A DNA stretch of 12,379 bases from Gemmatimonadota bacterium. Its GTDB lineage: Bacteria > Latescibacterota > UBA2968 > UBA8231. The position numbers and the translations under genes were made by a program. This document shows positions 6,478-12,379 of this stretch, one piece after another. The stretch lies in assembly GCA_018673255.1 (NCBI GenBank), contig JABHDC010000069.1, positions 1 to 12,379 of the forward strand, read 5' to 3'. Numbering within the stretch: the first letter of the stretch is position 1; each line of letters begins with the position of its first letter. The notes under the pieces were generated by a model that was not told the origin of the DNA, made no database searches, and worked only from the letters and a program-made list of their open reading frames with translations.

Positions 6478-6894
6478 GTGTCGTCGCCTGTCCTCGATGC
6501 GCATGCCTTGCTGGTCTATTTCGAGCGCGAGGAAGGATTCGAGACGGTCAAGATGCGCCTTTCAGAGGCCTTGACCCGTGGTGACCGACTACCGATGACC
6601 GTAGTGAATCTTGGGGAGGTCCTCTACATCGTCCGTCGCGAGGAAGGCCACGACAAAGCCGAAGAGATCGAACGCGCTGTTCAAATGCTGCCCATCGAGA
6701 TGGTCGATGTCGACATGGAACTGACCCGAGAGGCTGTGCGCTTCAAGTCGGCTGGTGGAATCTCCTTCGCAGACAGCTATGCCGCAGCGCTGGCATCCCT
6801 GCGGGGTTGCCCGGTGCTGACGGGTGATCCTGAGTTTGCCGCTGTCGCCGGCCAGGTCTTGATCGATTGGCTACGGACCCCACAGAAGGGGTAG
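6478..6894 (+). CDS. vapC: PIN-domain ribonuclease toxin (VapC type)
   Basis: A 138-residue PIN-domain protein with all four acidic positions of the metal site present: Asp7 in LDAHALL, Glu47 in VNLGEVLY, Asp99 in SFADSYAAA and Asp117 in LTGDPEF. VapC toxins are Mg-dependent endoribonucleases, usually cleaving tRNA or rRNA. The GTG start at 6478 begins 1 nt after the antitoxin stop and has GAGGA 8 nt upstream; the longer frame from 6403 would run inside the antitoxin gene and is rejected. The full-length, undamaged reading frame suggests that the pair is functional. It sits between an integrase and an insertion sequence, a common place for such stabilising modules. Confidence 0.9.
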   Translation: MSSPVLDAHALLVYFEREEGFETVKMRLSEALTRGDRLPMTVVNLGEVLYIVRREEGHDKAEEIERAVQMLPIEMVDVDMELTREAVRFKSAGGISFADSYAAALASLRGCPVLTGDPEFAAVAGQVLIDWLRTPQKG

Positions 6895-6909
6895 CCGACG
6901 TGGGGGGCT

Positions 6910-6948
6910 ATGGCAGCGTCGGGGACTGAAGAAGCAGTGCCTGCCAGT
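6910..6948 (+). pseudogene. 13-codon ORF start cut off by the insertion sequence
   Basis: An ATG at 6910, 15 nt after the vapC stop, opens the frame MAASGTEEAVPAS, which reaches exactly to the IS end at 6948 and stops inside the IS (TGA 6961-6963). It could be the original 5' end of the Pro/Glu-repeat gene resumed at 8060. The two pieces are in the same frame only if two bases (modulo 3) are lost at the junction, as removal of a target duplication of suitable length would do. GGGGGG lies only just ahead of the ATG, so initiation is uncertain. Confidence 0.25.
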
Positions 6949-6966
6949 GGCGTTGTTGCATGACTC
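6949..6966 (+). repeat. IS terminal inverted repeat, 3' end of the transposase side
   Basis: GGCGTTGTTGCATGACTC pairs with 8042-8059 with a single mismatch. It lies 54 nt after the vapC stop. Confidence 0.85.
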
Positions 6967-7001
6967 GGCCGGCGCGGATCTTCCCGTTTTATCGTTCGCC
7001 A

Positions 7002-7970
7002 TCAGGCCACAATCTTAGCTGATTCCGGCCTGCCAAGTTCTGTCATTCGGTTGATGACATTGACGGTAATCAACGCCTCTGTCTTCTGGGCCTCGCGATG
7101 CTTGGCTCGAAGGTGATGCCCGATGATGCGTTTGTATCGGTACATCCCATTCTCGGCGCGAGCCTGCCGGTGCGCGCCTGACTCCTTGCGCCATTGACGT
7201 CGACCGACGGCACTGATCCTCTCGATCGCCTCATTGCGTTGACGCCAAACTCCTGTGGCTCGTGAATCCACTGCAGCCGTCTTCATCGGCGGGATTACGA
7301 TCTTGATGTTGGAGATACCCGATGCTGCCAGCGCCTCATACATCGGTCGTGAATCGTACGCTCCATCTGCTGTGAACCGCGCGATGCTGCCTTCGATCTG
7401 CTCGAGCATTGAGATCGCAACACAGGCGTCGTCGACAGTTCTATCTGTGAGCGCCGAGGCAATGATGTAGCCGTCGCCATCAATGCCCAGGTGTAGCTTG
7501 CGCCAGCTGCGACGCTGGTTCGAGGTCTTGTGCTTGTGAGACTGCCATTCTCCGTCGCCCAATATCTTCAAGCCCGTCGAGTCGATGACGAGATGGAGCG
7601 GGCCACCGCTCTGAGGGAAGTGCGGGACCTCAACGTCTCGACTACGCCGCGACAGCGTTGTATGGTCGGGCGTCGTGAGCGTCAGGCCCATCAAGCCAAT
7701 CAGAGAAGCGACGAAGCCTTCGGTCTGCCGTAGCGGCAAGTGGAACACCGTCCTCAAGGTCAGAGTGGTCACGATCGCCAGGTCGGAGTACCTGCGCGGT
7801 CCCCCTGGACGGCCGCTGGGGGGCGCTTTCCATGCACAGATCGCTTCCTCATTTAACCACACTGTGATGTCACCACGCTCTCTGAGAGCGATATCGTACG
7901 CTGGCCAATTCTTCACGCGGTACTTTGTCTTGTACTTCGGCGACACCTTGGTCTTCGTCCGGGCTGACAT
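7002..7970 (-). CDS. IS5-family DDE transposase
   Basis: A 322-residue transposase with a DUF4096-like N-terminus (NWPAYDIALRERGDITVW), a central helical region, and the DDE catalytic triad of the IS4/IS5 nuclease fold: Asp130 in VIDSTGLK, Asp202 in TADGAYDS, and Glu273 in AENGMYRYKRIIG. The latter carries the tyrosine/arginine/lysine signature downstream of the glutamate. The ATG at 7970 is preceded by GGAGG with a 7-nt spacer. The frame is intact over the family's usual length, so the enzyme is probably active. It occupies most of the element bounded by the 6949 and 8059 repeats. Confidence 0.92.
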   Translation of the reverse strand: MSARTKTKVSPKYKTKYRVKNWPAYDIALRERGDITVWLNEEAICAWKAPPSGRPGGPRRYSDLAIVTTLTLRTVFHLPLRQTEGFVASLIGLMGLTLTTPDHTTLSRRSRDVEVPHFPQSGGPLHLVIDSTGLKILGDGEWQSHKHKTSNQRRSWRKLHLGIDGDGYIIASALTDRTVDDACVAISMLEQIEGSIARFTADGAYDSRPMYEALAASGISNIKIVIPPMKTAAVDSRATGVWRQRNEAIERISAVGRRQWRKESGAHRQARAENGMYRYKRIIGHHLRAKHREAQKTEALITVNVINRMTELGRPESAKIVA

Positions 7971-8006
7971 CAGAGATCCTCCGCCAGTATCGGTTCAAGA
8001 GGAACA

Positions 8007-8035
8007 GGATCACCCGGACCCGTTGGGGATGTCAA
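8007..8035 (-). promoter_or_regulatory. candidate transposase promoter
   Basis: On the minus strand a perfect -35 consensus TTGACA (8030-8035) is followed by 17 nt and then TGATCC (8007-8012), a poor -10. It lies 37 nt upstream of the transposase ATG and just inside the right inverted repeat, the usual place for an IS promoter. Confidence 0.35.
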
Positions 8036-8041
8036 ACGACG

Positions 8042-8059
8042 GAGTCATGCACCAACGCC
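8042..8059 (-). repeat. IS terminal inverted repeat, 5' end of the transposase side
   Basis: Read on the minus strand this is GGCGTTGGTGCATGACTC, one mismatch from the left end. On the plus strand it contains the ATG (8047) used as the nominal start of the downstream Pro/Glu-repeat frame. Confidence 0.85.
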
Positions 8060-8739
8060 GTGTGGACACGTCACTGGCCGAACCGAATGGCGAACTGGGT
8101 CTTCAGTCACACTCCAACACAGGTGGCCCGCGTGATCCGCAGGCGGGCAATGGTCGCGGTCAGTACGATGATAGCGGCGCACCCGAGGATGACAGAACGA
8201 AGGTCCTGACGGATGATGGCAGCACGCCGGGTGATGGACTCACCGGGGCGACGGCGGCTCTGTTTGATGGCACAACGCCGACTACAGATCCCGAGCCGAC
8301 ACCCAAGCCCGAGGCAACACCGGAACCTGAGCCGACACCGGAGCCGGTACCAACGCCTGAACCGGAACCAGAGCCCGAACCTGAGCCGACACCAGAACCC
8401 GAGCCTGACCCTGCACCGACGGATAATGGCAACGGCAAGAGCAAAGGCAAGGGCAAGGGAAGCAAGAAGGTGGTTGGGTCACCCTTCCTCTTCGCCGACT
8501 TGCAGGATTTCCAGCTCCGCACGACGTTGAACCTGGTGGGCTTCGGCGACACGAGCACCGATGACGAAGAGGTTCAGCTGGCCCTGATGTCCGTCCTCGA
8601 GGGCGCGACGGGATGGGATTCGGCTGAGGCGGCGACATTGGATGAAGCCCCCAGAGTAGACTTGAGTGGTTTTGATCGCCTGACTGAAGAGGCCGAAGCG
8701 CGTCGCTTCTCCAAGTGGGCGGACAAACTGACCGTATAG
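8047..8739 (+). CDS. Pro/Glu-repeat linker protein of unknown function, 5' end disrupted by the IS
   Basis: The frame is open from within the IS to TAA/TAG at 8737-8739. About 230 residues follow the ATG at 8047, which lies in the IS inverted repeat; the native start is therefore lost or upstream of the IS. Past a Gly/Asp-rich segment comes a (Pro-Glu/Thr) array of about 45 residues (8287-8420; PEPTPEPEP units), then a basic Lys/Gly segment (GKSKGKGKGSKK), then an acidic tail of about 85 residues (FLFADLQDFQLRTTLN onward, with DLSGFDRLTEEAEARR) that I do not recognise. PE-rich linkers usually span an envelope or separate two domains. No signal peptide remains visible. The DUF3467-like gene follows 67 nt later and probably shares its transcript. 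Confidence 0.6.
   Translation: MHQRRVDTSLAEPNGELGLQSHSNTGGPRDPQAGNGRGQYDDSGAPEDDRTKVLTDDGSTPGDGLTGATAALFDGTTPTTDPEPTPKPEATPEPEPTPEPVPTPEPEPEPEPEPTPEPEPDPAPTDNGNGKSKGKGKGSKKVVGSPFLFADLQDFQLRTTLNLVGFGDTSTDDEEVQLALMSVLEGATGWDSAEAATLDEAPRVDLSGFDRLTEEAEARRFSKWADKLTV
8287..8420 (+). repeat. Pro-Glu/Pro-Thr coding repeat
   Basis: This is a degenerate tandem array of six-base units (CCNGAR) encoding PEPTPEPEP-like sequence. The synonymous codons vary (CCG, CCA, CCT, CCC; GAG, GAA, GAC), which argues for selection on the protein rather than recent DNA slippage. The antisense frame reads as a long Gly/Ser run and is an artefact. Confidence 0.75.
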
Positions 8740-8806
8740 AATCGCTGGTCTGTCCGGCATGCAGAGTGCTGAACCGGAAGGCCCGCAAGATCATTGAGAG
8801 GATAGT

Positions 8807-9124
8807 ATGGCAGAAGAAAAGCAGGAGGCCGCTGCTGCGGCAGAGCAGGTACGGGTCCGATGGGACAGCGAGAACATGGCGAGCACCTACGCCAATGTCT
8901 GCAATGTCTCGAGCACCCGCGAAGAAGTAACGCTGCTGTTCGGAACGAACCAGAACTGGCACAATGCGGCGTCTGAAGTGACGGTACAGCTCAGCAATCG
9001 CATCGTCCTGAGCCCCTATGCGGCCAAGCGGATGTCGATGTTGCTGGGAAATGTTGTCGGCGAATACGAGAAGCGCTTCGGCGAACTCGACATCACGGCG
9101 CCGGGAACGAATCAGACGACCTAG
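8807..9124 (+). CDS. DUF3467-family small protein
   Basis: A 105-residue protein matching the DUF3467 pattern: an N-terminal charged and Ala-rich stretch, then RWDSENMASTYANVCNVSSTREEVTLLFGTNQ (18-49, in short form RWDSxxMxxxYAN and EVTLLFG), then QLSNRIVLSPYAAKRMSMLLGNVVGEYEKRFG. The family's function is not established; members are small cytoplasmic proteins found widely in bacteria. The ATG at 8807 has GAGAGGA 4 nt ahead. It follows the Pro/Glu-repeat gene by 67 nt and is itself followed by a strong terminator, so it is likely the last gene of that transcript. Confidence 0.8.
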   Translation: MAEEKQEAAAAAEQVRVRWDSENMASTYANVCNVSSTREEVTLLFGTNQNWHNAASEVTVQLSNRIVLSPYAAKRMSMLLGNVVGEYEKRFGELDITAPGTNQTT

Positions 9125-9142
9125 CCGAGGACAGAACGACAG

Positions 9143-9162
9143 CGTCTGAGATCTTTCAGACG
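9143..9162. repeat. perfect hairpin before the terminator
   Basis: CGTCTGA (9143-9149) and TCAGACG (9156-9162) form a 7-bp stem with a 6-nt loop (GATCTT). It lies 19 nt after the DUF3467 stop, just upstream of the main terminator, and has no U-tract of its own. It may shield the transcript 3' end. Confidence 0.5.
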
Positions 9163-9173
9163 GGTGAATACAT

Positions 9174-9218
9174 AGCCTTGCGCCTCCGATTTTCGAGAGG
9201 TGCAAGGCTGTTTTTTTT
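9174..9218 (+). terminator. rho-independent terminator
   Basis: A 13-bp stem is formed by AGCCTTGCGCCTC and GAGGTGCAAGGCT (one G-U pair) around a 10-nt loop, followed by G and eight T residues (9211-9218). This is a strong intrinsic terminator, correctly oriented to end the Pro/Glu-repeat/DUF3467 transcript. Confidence 0.9.
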
Positions 9219-9484
9219 GCCTTCAGCGGCGAAAGTGCCGCACGAGTTGCAGAAATGGAAACAGCAGGACGGAGACGACGATATGGAGCGCTCGCAGAAT
9301 CATGTGTGGTCCCAGGTCGGCGTAGGGGTCTGGATCTCGCTCATGTCTGCCAATGTATTCCACTCGGCGAGACTCTGTCCACATGCATCATACGCAGGGG
9401 CTGCCCATCACGGGTTGCCCATGGTCACCTGATTGTGCCACACTAGCTTGATGGACCAGTGACCATGCTGTCATGGAGGCGAAG

Positions 9485-10789
9485 ATGGAACGACGGGAGT
9501 TCTTCAGAGGGTTTGCGGCGGCTCTGGCGGCCGCGTCGACGCTGCCAGAGATCGCAGAGGCCGTAAGCGACTATCTGGCACAGCTGCGGGTTGATCTGGC
9601 TTCCGCTCCGGACGAGAAGACGCTCTGGGAACGCGTCCAGAGTGAGTTCCTGCTGGAGCCCGGGCTGATGCATTTCAACAATGGGAGCATCGGCTCCACG
9701 CCGCGACCGATCGTCGAGGCCCACAAGGCCTACATCGAGCGATTTGAAGCGGATGCCTACAGGCATGCCTGGTCAGGATTCAGTGACAAGAGACTGGCGG
9801 ATGTGACCCCCAAGGCAGCCCGTTTCCTGAATGCGGACTCGAATGAGATCCTGCTGACGCGGAACACGACGGAGGGGATGAACCTGGTTGCCACTGGGAT
9901 CCGACTGCAGGCGGGTGACGAGATCCTGACGACAGACCATGAGCACGCGGGTGGCATCAACTGCTGGCATCACATGGCACAGATGCAGGATGTCGTCGTG
10001 AAGAAGATCCATCTGCCGGATCCGGTGACGAGCAAGGCAGAGATCCTTGAGCGGGTCGAGGATGGCATCACGCCACGTACGCGCGTGTGCAGCTTCTCGC
10101 ACCTGACGACGACGACGGGGCTGATCATGCCCATGGCCGAGATCGCACAGATCACGAGGCCGAAAGGTATCCTGCTGGTCTGCGATGGCGCCCAGGCTCC
10201 GGGTATGCTCGACGTCGACGTTGGGAAGCTGATGGTCGATGCCTATGCCTCGAGCAGTCACAAGTGGATGCTGGCGCCGAAAGGGAGCGGGCTGTTGTAT
10301 GTCCGCAAGGAGGCCCAGGACCGTATCCGACCGGTCGCGGCGTATGCTTCGGTGGGATCCCAATACGCCGCCTACTCCGGGTCGGTCGGTACCCGGAATA
10401 CCCCGATGCTTCTCGCCCATGGCGACACCATGGACTTCCACAACGTCCTCGGTCGGGATCGAGTGGAAGCGCGGACGCGACAGCTGACGAGATACCTGAG
10501 GCAGCAGCTGAGCACGATCCCGAGTCTGACCCCAGTGACTCCGGACGACCCCGAACTTTCCGCCGCAATGACCAGCTACACGGTAGAGGGACTGGCATCG
10601 GTGAGTGGATTGTTCTCGGAACTCAAAAAGCGTCACATCAACGTGAAGAGCACCGGCTACAGCTCAGTCGTGTTGGGAATTCAGGTTCCCGTGTCGAATG
10701 TCCGGGTGCTGCGGTTGTCCACCCACATCTACAACAGCGAGAGCCAGATCGATCGGCTTGCCGAGGCAATTCGTGACATCATATGGTGA
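9485..10789 (+). CDS. class V aminotransferase-fold PLP enzyme with a Tat-like leader (isopenicillin-N-epimerase/cysteine-desulfurase-like)
   Basis: A 434-residue fold-type I PLP enzyme. Visible motifs are HFNNGSIG (63-70) near the substrate site, NTTEGMN (127-133), DHEH (151-154), SHLTTTTG (205-212), Asp234-Gly-Ala-Gln for the cofactor nitrogen, and SSSHKWMLAPKGSG with Lys260 as Schiff-base lysine. This set is closest to isopenicillin-N-epimerase/CsdA-like proteins; the actual substrate cannot be told. The N-terminus MERREFFRGF followed by an Ala-rich stretch (11-20) is a twin-arginine-like leader, which would place the folded holoenzyme in the periplasm. The ATG at 9485 has GGAGG 5 nt ahead; the ATG at 9473 lies in front of that site and is not used. 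It is monocistronic, isolated by the upstream terminator, and convergent with the next gene. Confidence 0.87.
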   Translation: MERREFFRGFAAALAAASTLPEIAEAVSDYLAQLRVDLASAPDEKTLWERVQSEFLLEPGLMHFNNGSIGSTPRPIVEAHKAYIERFEADAYRHAWSGFSDKRLADVTPKAARFLNADSNEILLTRNTTEGMNLVATGIRLQAGDEILTTDHEHAGGINCWHHMAQMQDVVVKKIHLPDPVTSKAEILERVEDGITPRTRVCSFSHLTTTTGLIMPMAEIAQITRPKGILLVCDGAQAPGMLDVDVGKLMVDAYASSSHKWMLAPKGSGLLYVRKEAQDRIRPVAAYASVGSQYAAYSGSVGTRNTPMLLAHGDTMDFHNVLGRDRVEARTRQLTRYLRQQLSTIPSLTPVTPDDPELSAAMTSYTVEGLASVSGLFSELKKRHINVKSTGYSSVVLGIQVPVSNVRVLRLSTHIYNSESQIDRLAEAIRDIIW

Positions 10790-10828
10790 CGGGTGACTGG
10801 CCCTGATCACTCAGCTGGTTGGGGCATC

Positions 10829-12352
10829 TCAGGGAATGAGGCGCCCGTCCCTGTGCTGGACCCGCAGACCCTGATCGCCGTCGACGACGTTGATTCGCCA
10901 GCGTCCCTGTTCCTCCACGTAGGCTTCGGATTGTTCGAAGGACCGGTAGACCTGCTTGTGGCTCAGCAACCTGTTGAGGCCGGATTCGAGTTCGTCGCGC
11001 GTCATCGCCTGACGCAGAGCCATCGGCAGGCAGTGCTCAAAGAGGAAAAACTCCCCATGCGCCAGCGAACGCTTCACGACACGCCGCGCGTCCTCCCAGG
11101 TTCGCAGCTGGTAGAGTTCCGCAGCCGGATACGCTGAGAGATCGCCTTCTGCCCTCGTCCTGCGGAACACGTAGACCGTTGGGTGGTCGAACCGGCGCCA
11201 GGACAGGTCTGCACCCGTGTCGTCCAGAGCGATACCGAATAGCCGGGGCGTTCCCGCGATCGTCTTCTCCAGGACGAACCCCAGATTCTTGCTGAACACG
11301 GCGTCATAATACTGGGATACGAAGGCGTTGAGATGGCTGGCGACGAGCCGGTCGTCCGAAAAGATCAGATACTCGGCCTCAGCCAGGGAGTTCGAGGCGT
11401 AGTATCCGAGGAGATCTCCGCCCTCGAGCAGGTCCGAGGCCTCAGGTCGACCGAAGGGACGGGCCACGTCGATGAACTGAGGTCGCAGTCCCACCGCCTC
11501 GACCAGTGTCGACATGCTATTGTGACCTCGCTCGATCGCCACGCCGGCACCTGGCTCTGATTGAGACGCCACATACTGTACCGCTTCCACACGGGGGTCG
11601 GGTCTGCCATAGATCGTCGCGAAGGCCACTCCGTGCGCAACAGTCACGGCAACAATGGCAACGACAGTGCCTCTTCCAATGAGGCGCGGCAGTGTCTGCC
11701 GGCCAGCGTGCCAGACATCGATGAGGAGCCGAGCGGCCAGGATCGCGGTCAGCGGCATGAGGATGACGAAGTAGCGGATGTATTTCGTCGCAAATTGGCC
11801 TACGACCAGGAAGTAGACCACCACAAACCCCGCCATGAGGATATCGGCTGGCCTGCGCCGGGTGAAGGCGTAGAGGCAGCCAAGGATCGCCACGATCTCG
11901 AGGGCGAATCCCATCCCCGCAGGGAACAGCCGGAGCAGCTGGTAGAGATAGGCGGGTGTGCCGGCATAGTGGAGAGAGCCGCGCATCGTCGTATCGCCCG
12001 CATTGAGCCGGGCACTGTAGAACACGTTGCCGTGGTAGGCCGGGCCGAAATAGTCAGAGGGTCGAAGCCACGCAGATGGGACCAGGATTGCCAGAGCGAC
12101 GACGAAGATGGCACCAGCTCCCAGCAGTGGCAGGTGGGTGCCCAGGCAGGCTATCTGTCTGCTCTTGGTGTACACATGCAGGCCGTGGGCCAGCACCAGG
12201 GGCAGAAGGAGGGCCAGGGCATTGAGTTTTGTCGCCGTTGTCACCACCGGTTTGATCTTTGACAGAAGCATCGGTCTAAAGTTGGACACTTTCGCCGGTC
12301 CGGCCCTCGGCATGCGCTGAGGGGATCCTGAATGAGTGAAGCCCTTCGACAT
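10829..12352 (-). CDS. family-39-type (ArnT/PMT-like) membrane glycosyltransferase, N-terminally truncated
   Basis: A 507-residue frame with about five or six hydrophobic segments: 43-60, 74-92, 145-161, 170-187, 192-210 and 227-246. A large soluble C-terminal domain of about 260 residues with no known motif follows. The TATKLNALALLLPLVLAHG segment (39-57) matches the mid-portion of dolichyl-phosphomannose or polyprenyl-sugar transferases (GT39/PMT_2), where it follows several N-terminal helices. In such enzymes the catalytic acidic motif and first luminal loop precede it. Here only 37 unrelated residues lie ahead (SKGFTHSGSPQR onward), so the catalytic part is missing. It is probably a truncated pseudogene; the break at about 12241 coincides with an IS-end-like repeat. 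Transcription converges on the aminotransferase gene, with a 39-nt gap. Confidence 0.6.
   Translation of the reverse strand: MSKGFTHSGSPQRMPRAGPAKVSNFRPMLLSKIKPVVTTATKLNALALLLPLVLAHGLHVYTKSRQIACLGTHLPLLGAGAIFVVALAILVPSAWLRPSDYFGPAYHGNVFYSARLNAGDTTMRGSLHYAGTPAYLYQLLRLFPAGMGFALEIVAILGCLYAFTRRRPADILMAGFVVVYFLVVGQFATKYIRYFVILMPLTAILAARLLIDVWHAGRQTLPRLIGRGTVVAIVAVTVAHGVAFATIYGRPDPRVEAVQYVASQSEPGAGVAIERGHNSMSTLVEAVGLRPQFIDVARPFGRPEASDLLEGGDLLGYYASNSLAEAEYLIFSDDRLVASHLNAFVSQYYDAVFSKNLGFVLEKTIAGTPRLFGIALDDTGADLSWRRFDHPTVYVFRRTRAEGDLSAYPAAELYQLRTWEDARRVVKRSLAHGEFFLFEHCLPMALRQAMTRDELESGLNRLLSHKQVYRSFEQSEAYVEEQGRWRINVVDGDQGLRVQHRDGRLIP
12242..12288 (-). repeat. possible IS21-type end repeats at the break in the membrane protein gene
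   Basis: On the minus strand two similar units stand in tandem: TGTCCAACTTTAGACCG from 12288, and TGTCAAAGATCAAACCG from about 12264. Tandem TGTnnAA...ACC units of this type occur at the ends of IS21-family elements. They lie directly against the point where homology to family-39 proteins begins. No transposase gene is visible in the window, so this may be a solo end or a coincidence. Confidence 0.28.
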
Positions 12353-12379
12353 CTGTAGGTTGGGAGATCGACTCCGTCC

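Larger units (their letters stand above)
6949..8059 (-). mobile_element. IS5-family (IS903-like) insertion sequence
   Basis: A 1111-bp element with one transposase gene on the minus strand. The ends are 18-bp inverted repeats: GGCGTTGTTGCATGACTC at 6949-6966 and, on the opposite strand, GGCGTTGGTGCATGACTC at 8042-8059, 17 of 18 matching. The length, end sequence and single DDE transposase fit the IS903-like branch of IS5. No flanking duplication is visible: neither 4 nor 9 bp agree (CCTGCCAGT on the left, GTGTGGACA on the right), which points to an old or rearranged insertion. Confidence 0.88.

Noticed and set aside
8029..8046. Alternative ATG at 8029 for the Pro/Glu-repeat protein
   Set aside because: It lies inside the IS promoter region with no good ribosome site; the native start cannot be within the element at all.
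7675..8059. Upstream extension of the Pro/Glu-repeat frame through the IS
   Set aside because: This part is antisense to the transposase and is open by chance; the real gene content begins at or after the IS end.
6940..8068. Target-site duplication of the IS
   Set aside because: Flanks of 3, 4 and 9 bp were compared, including shifted end positions, and none match.
8160..8558. Minus-strand Gly/Ser-rich frame opposite the Pro/Glu repeat
   Set aside because: A repeat of CCNGAR codons necessarily yields a GSGS-type antisense frame; it is a shadow of the PE linker.
10801..10834. CCCTGA / TCAGGG inverted pair between the convergent genes as a terminator
   Set aside because: It has only six base pairs with a 22-nt loop and no U-tract on either strand, and it overlaps the stop codon of the minus-strand gene.
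1..12379. CRISPR arrays, retron or diversity-generating elements, phage structural genes
   Set aside because: I saw no regularly spaced repeats, reverse transcriptase motif or phage structural gene on either strand; the only mobile functions are the integrase and the IS.

Overview
This is a 12.4 kb stretch of fairly GC-rich bacterial DNA with ordinary Shine-Dalgarno signals, no rRNA or tRNA gene, and no CRISPR array. The gene content is a divergent URO-D methyltransferase-like protein, a GH127-type zinc glycosidase, a shikimate-dehydrogenase-like protein, a Tat-exported class V aminotransferase-like protein and a family-39-type membrane glycosyltransferase. That mix suits an uncultured, metabolically versatile Gram-negative lineage of the Latescibacterota, Poribacteria or Planctomycetes kind. 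This placement is an impression from gene content, not a demonstrated assignment.

Layout. (1) 1-327: gene-poor, possibly the last codons of a + strand gene at the left edge, then a cluster of TGGAC motifs. (2) 328-3150, minus strand: a two-gene operon with a 9-nt gap, GH127-like gene first and URO-D-like gene second. Its upstream region (3151-3780) carries palindromic GGACC/GGTCC sites that look like operators. (3) 3781-4761, plus: a divergent shikimate dehydrogenase homologue. (4) 4762-5932: a spacer with nested inverted repeats, then a tyrosine recombinase that keeps its catalytic residues but appears to lack the usual N-terminal arm-binding domain. (5) 5933-6894: an inverted-repeat-rich spacer and a vapBC-type toxin-antitoxin pair (AbrB-fold antitoxin, PIN toxin). 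(6) 6949-8059: a complete IS5-family (IS903-like) insertion sequence with 18-bp terminal inverted repeats matching at 17 positions. (7) 8047-9124: a Pro/Glu-repeat protein whose 5' end runs into the IS, then a DUF3467-type small protein and a strong rho-independent terminator. (8) 9485-10789: a class V aminotransferase-like enzyme with a Tat-like leader. (9) 10829-12352, minus: a family-39-type membrane protein that appears to have lost its catalytic N-terminal half, with IS21-like end repeats at the break.

Functionally, the left part is a probable carbohydrate or aromatic catabolic locus under a common repressor-type operator. The middle (integrase, toxin-antitoxin, IS, truncated genes) is an accessory or mobile-DNA landing zone. 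The right part holds exported or envelope functions. I did not find a convincing new multi-gene system. The most useful leads are the operator set, the IS-disrupted Pro/Glu-repeat gene beside DUF3467, and the two N-terminally truncated genes.
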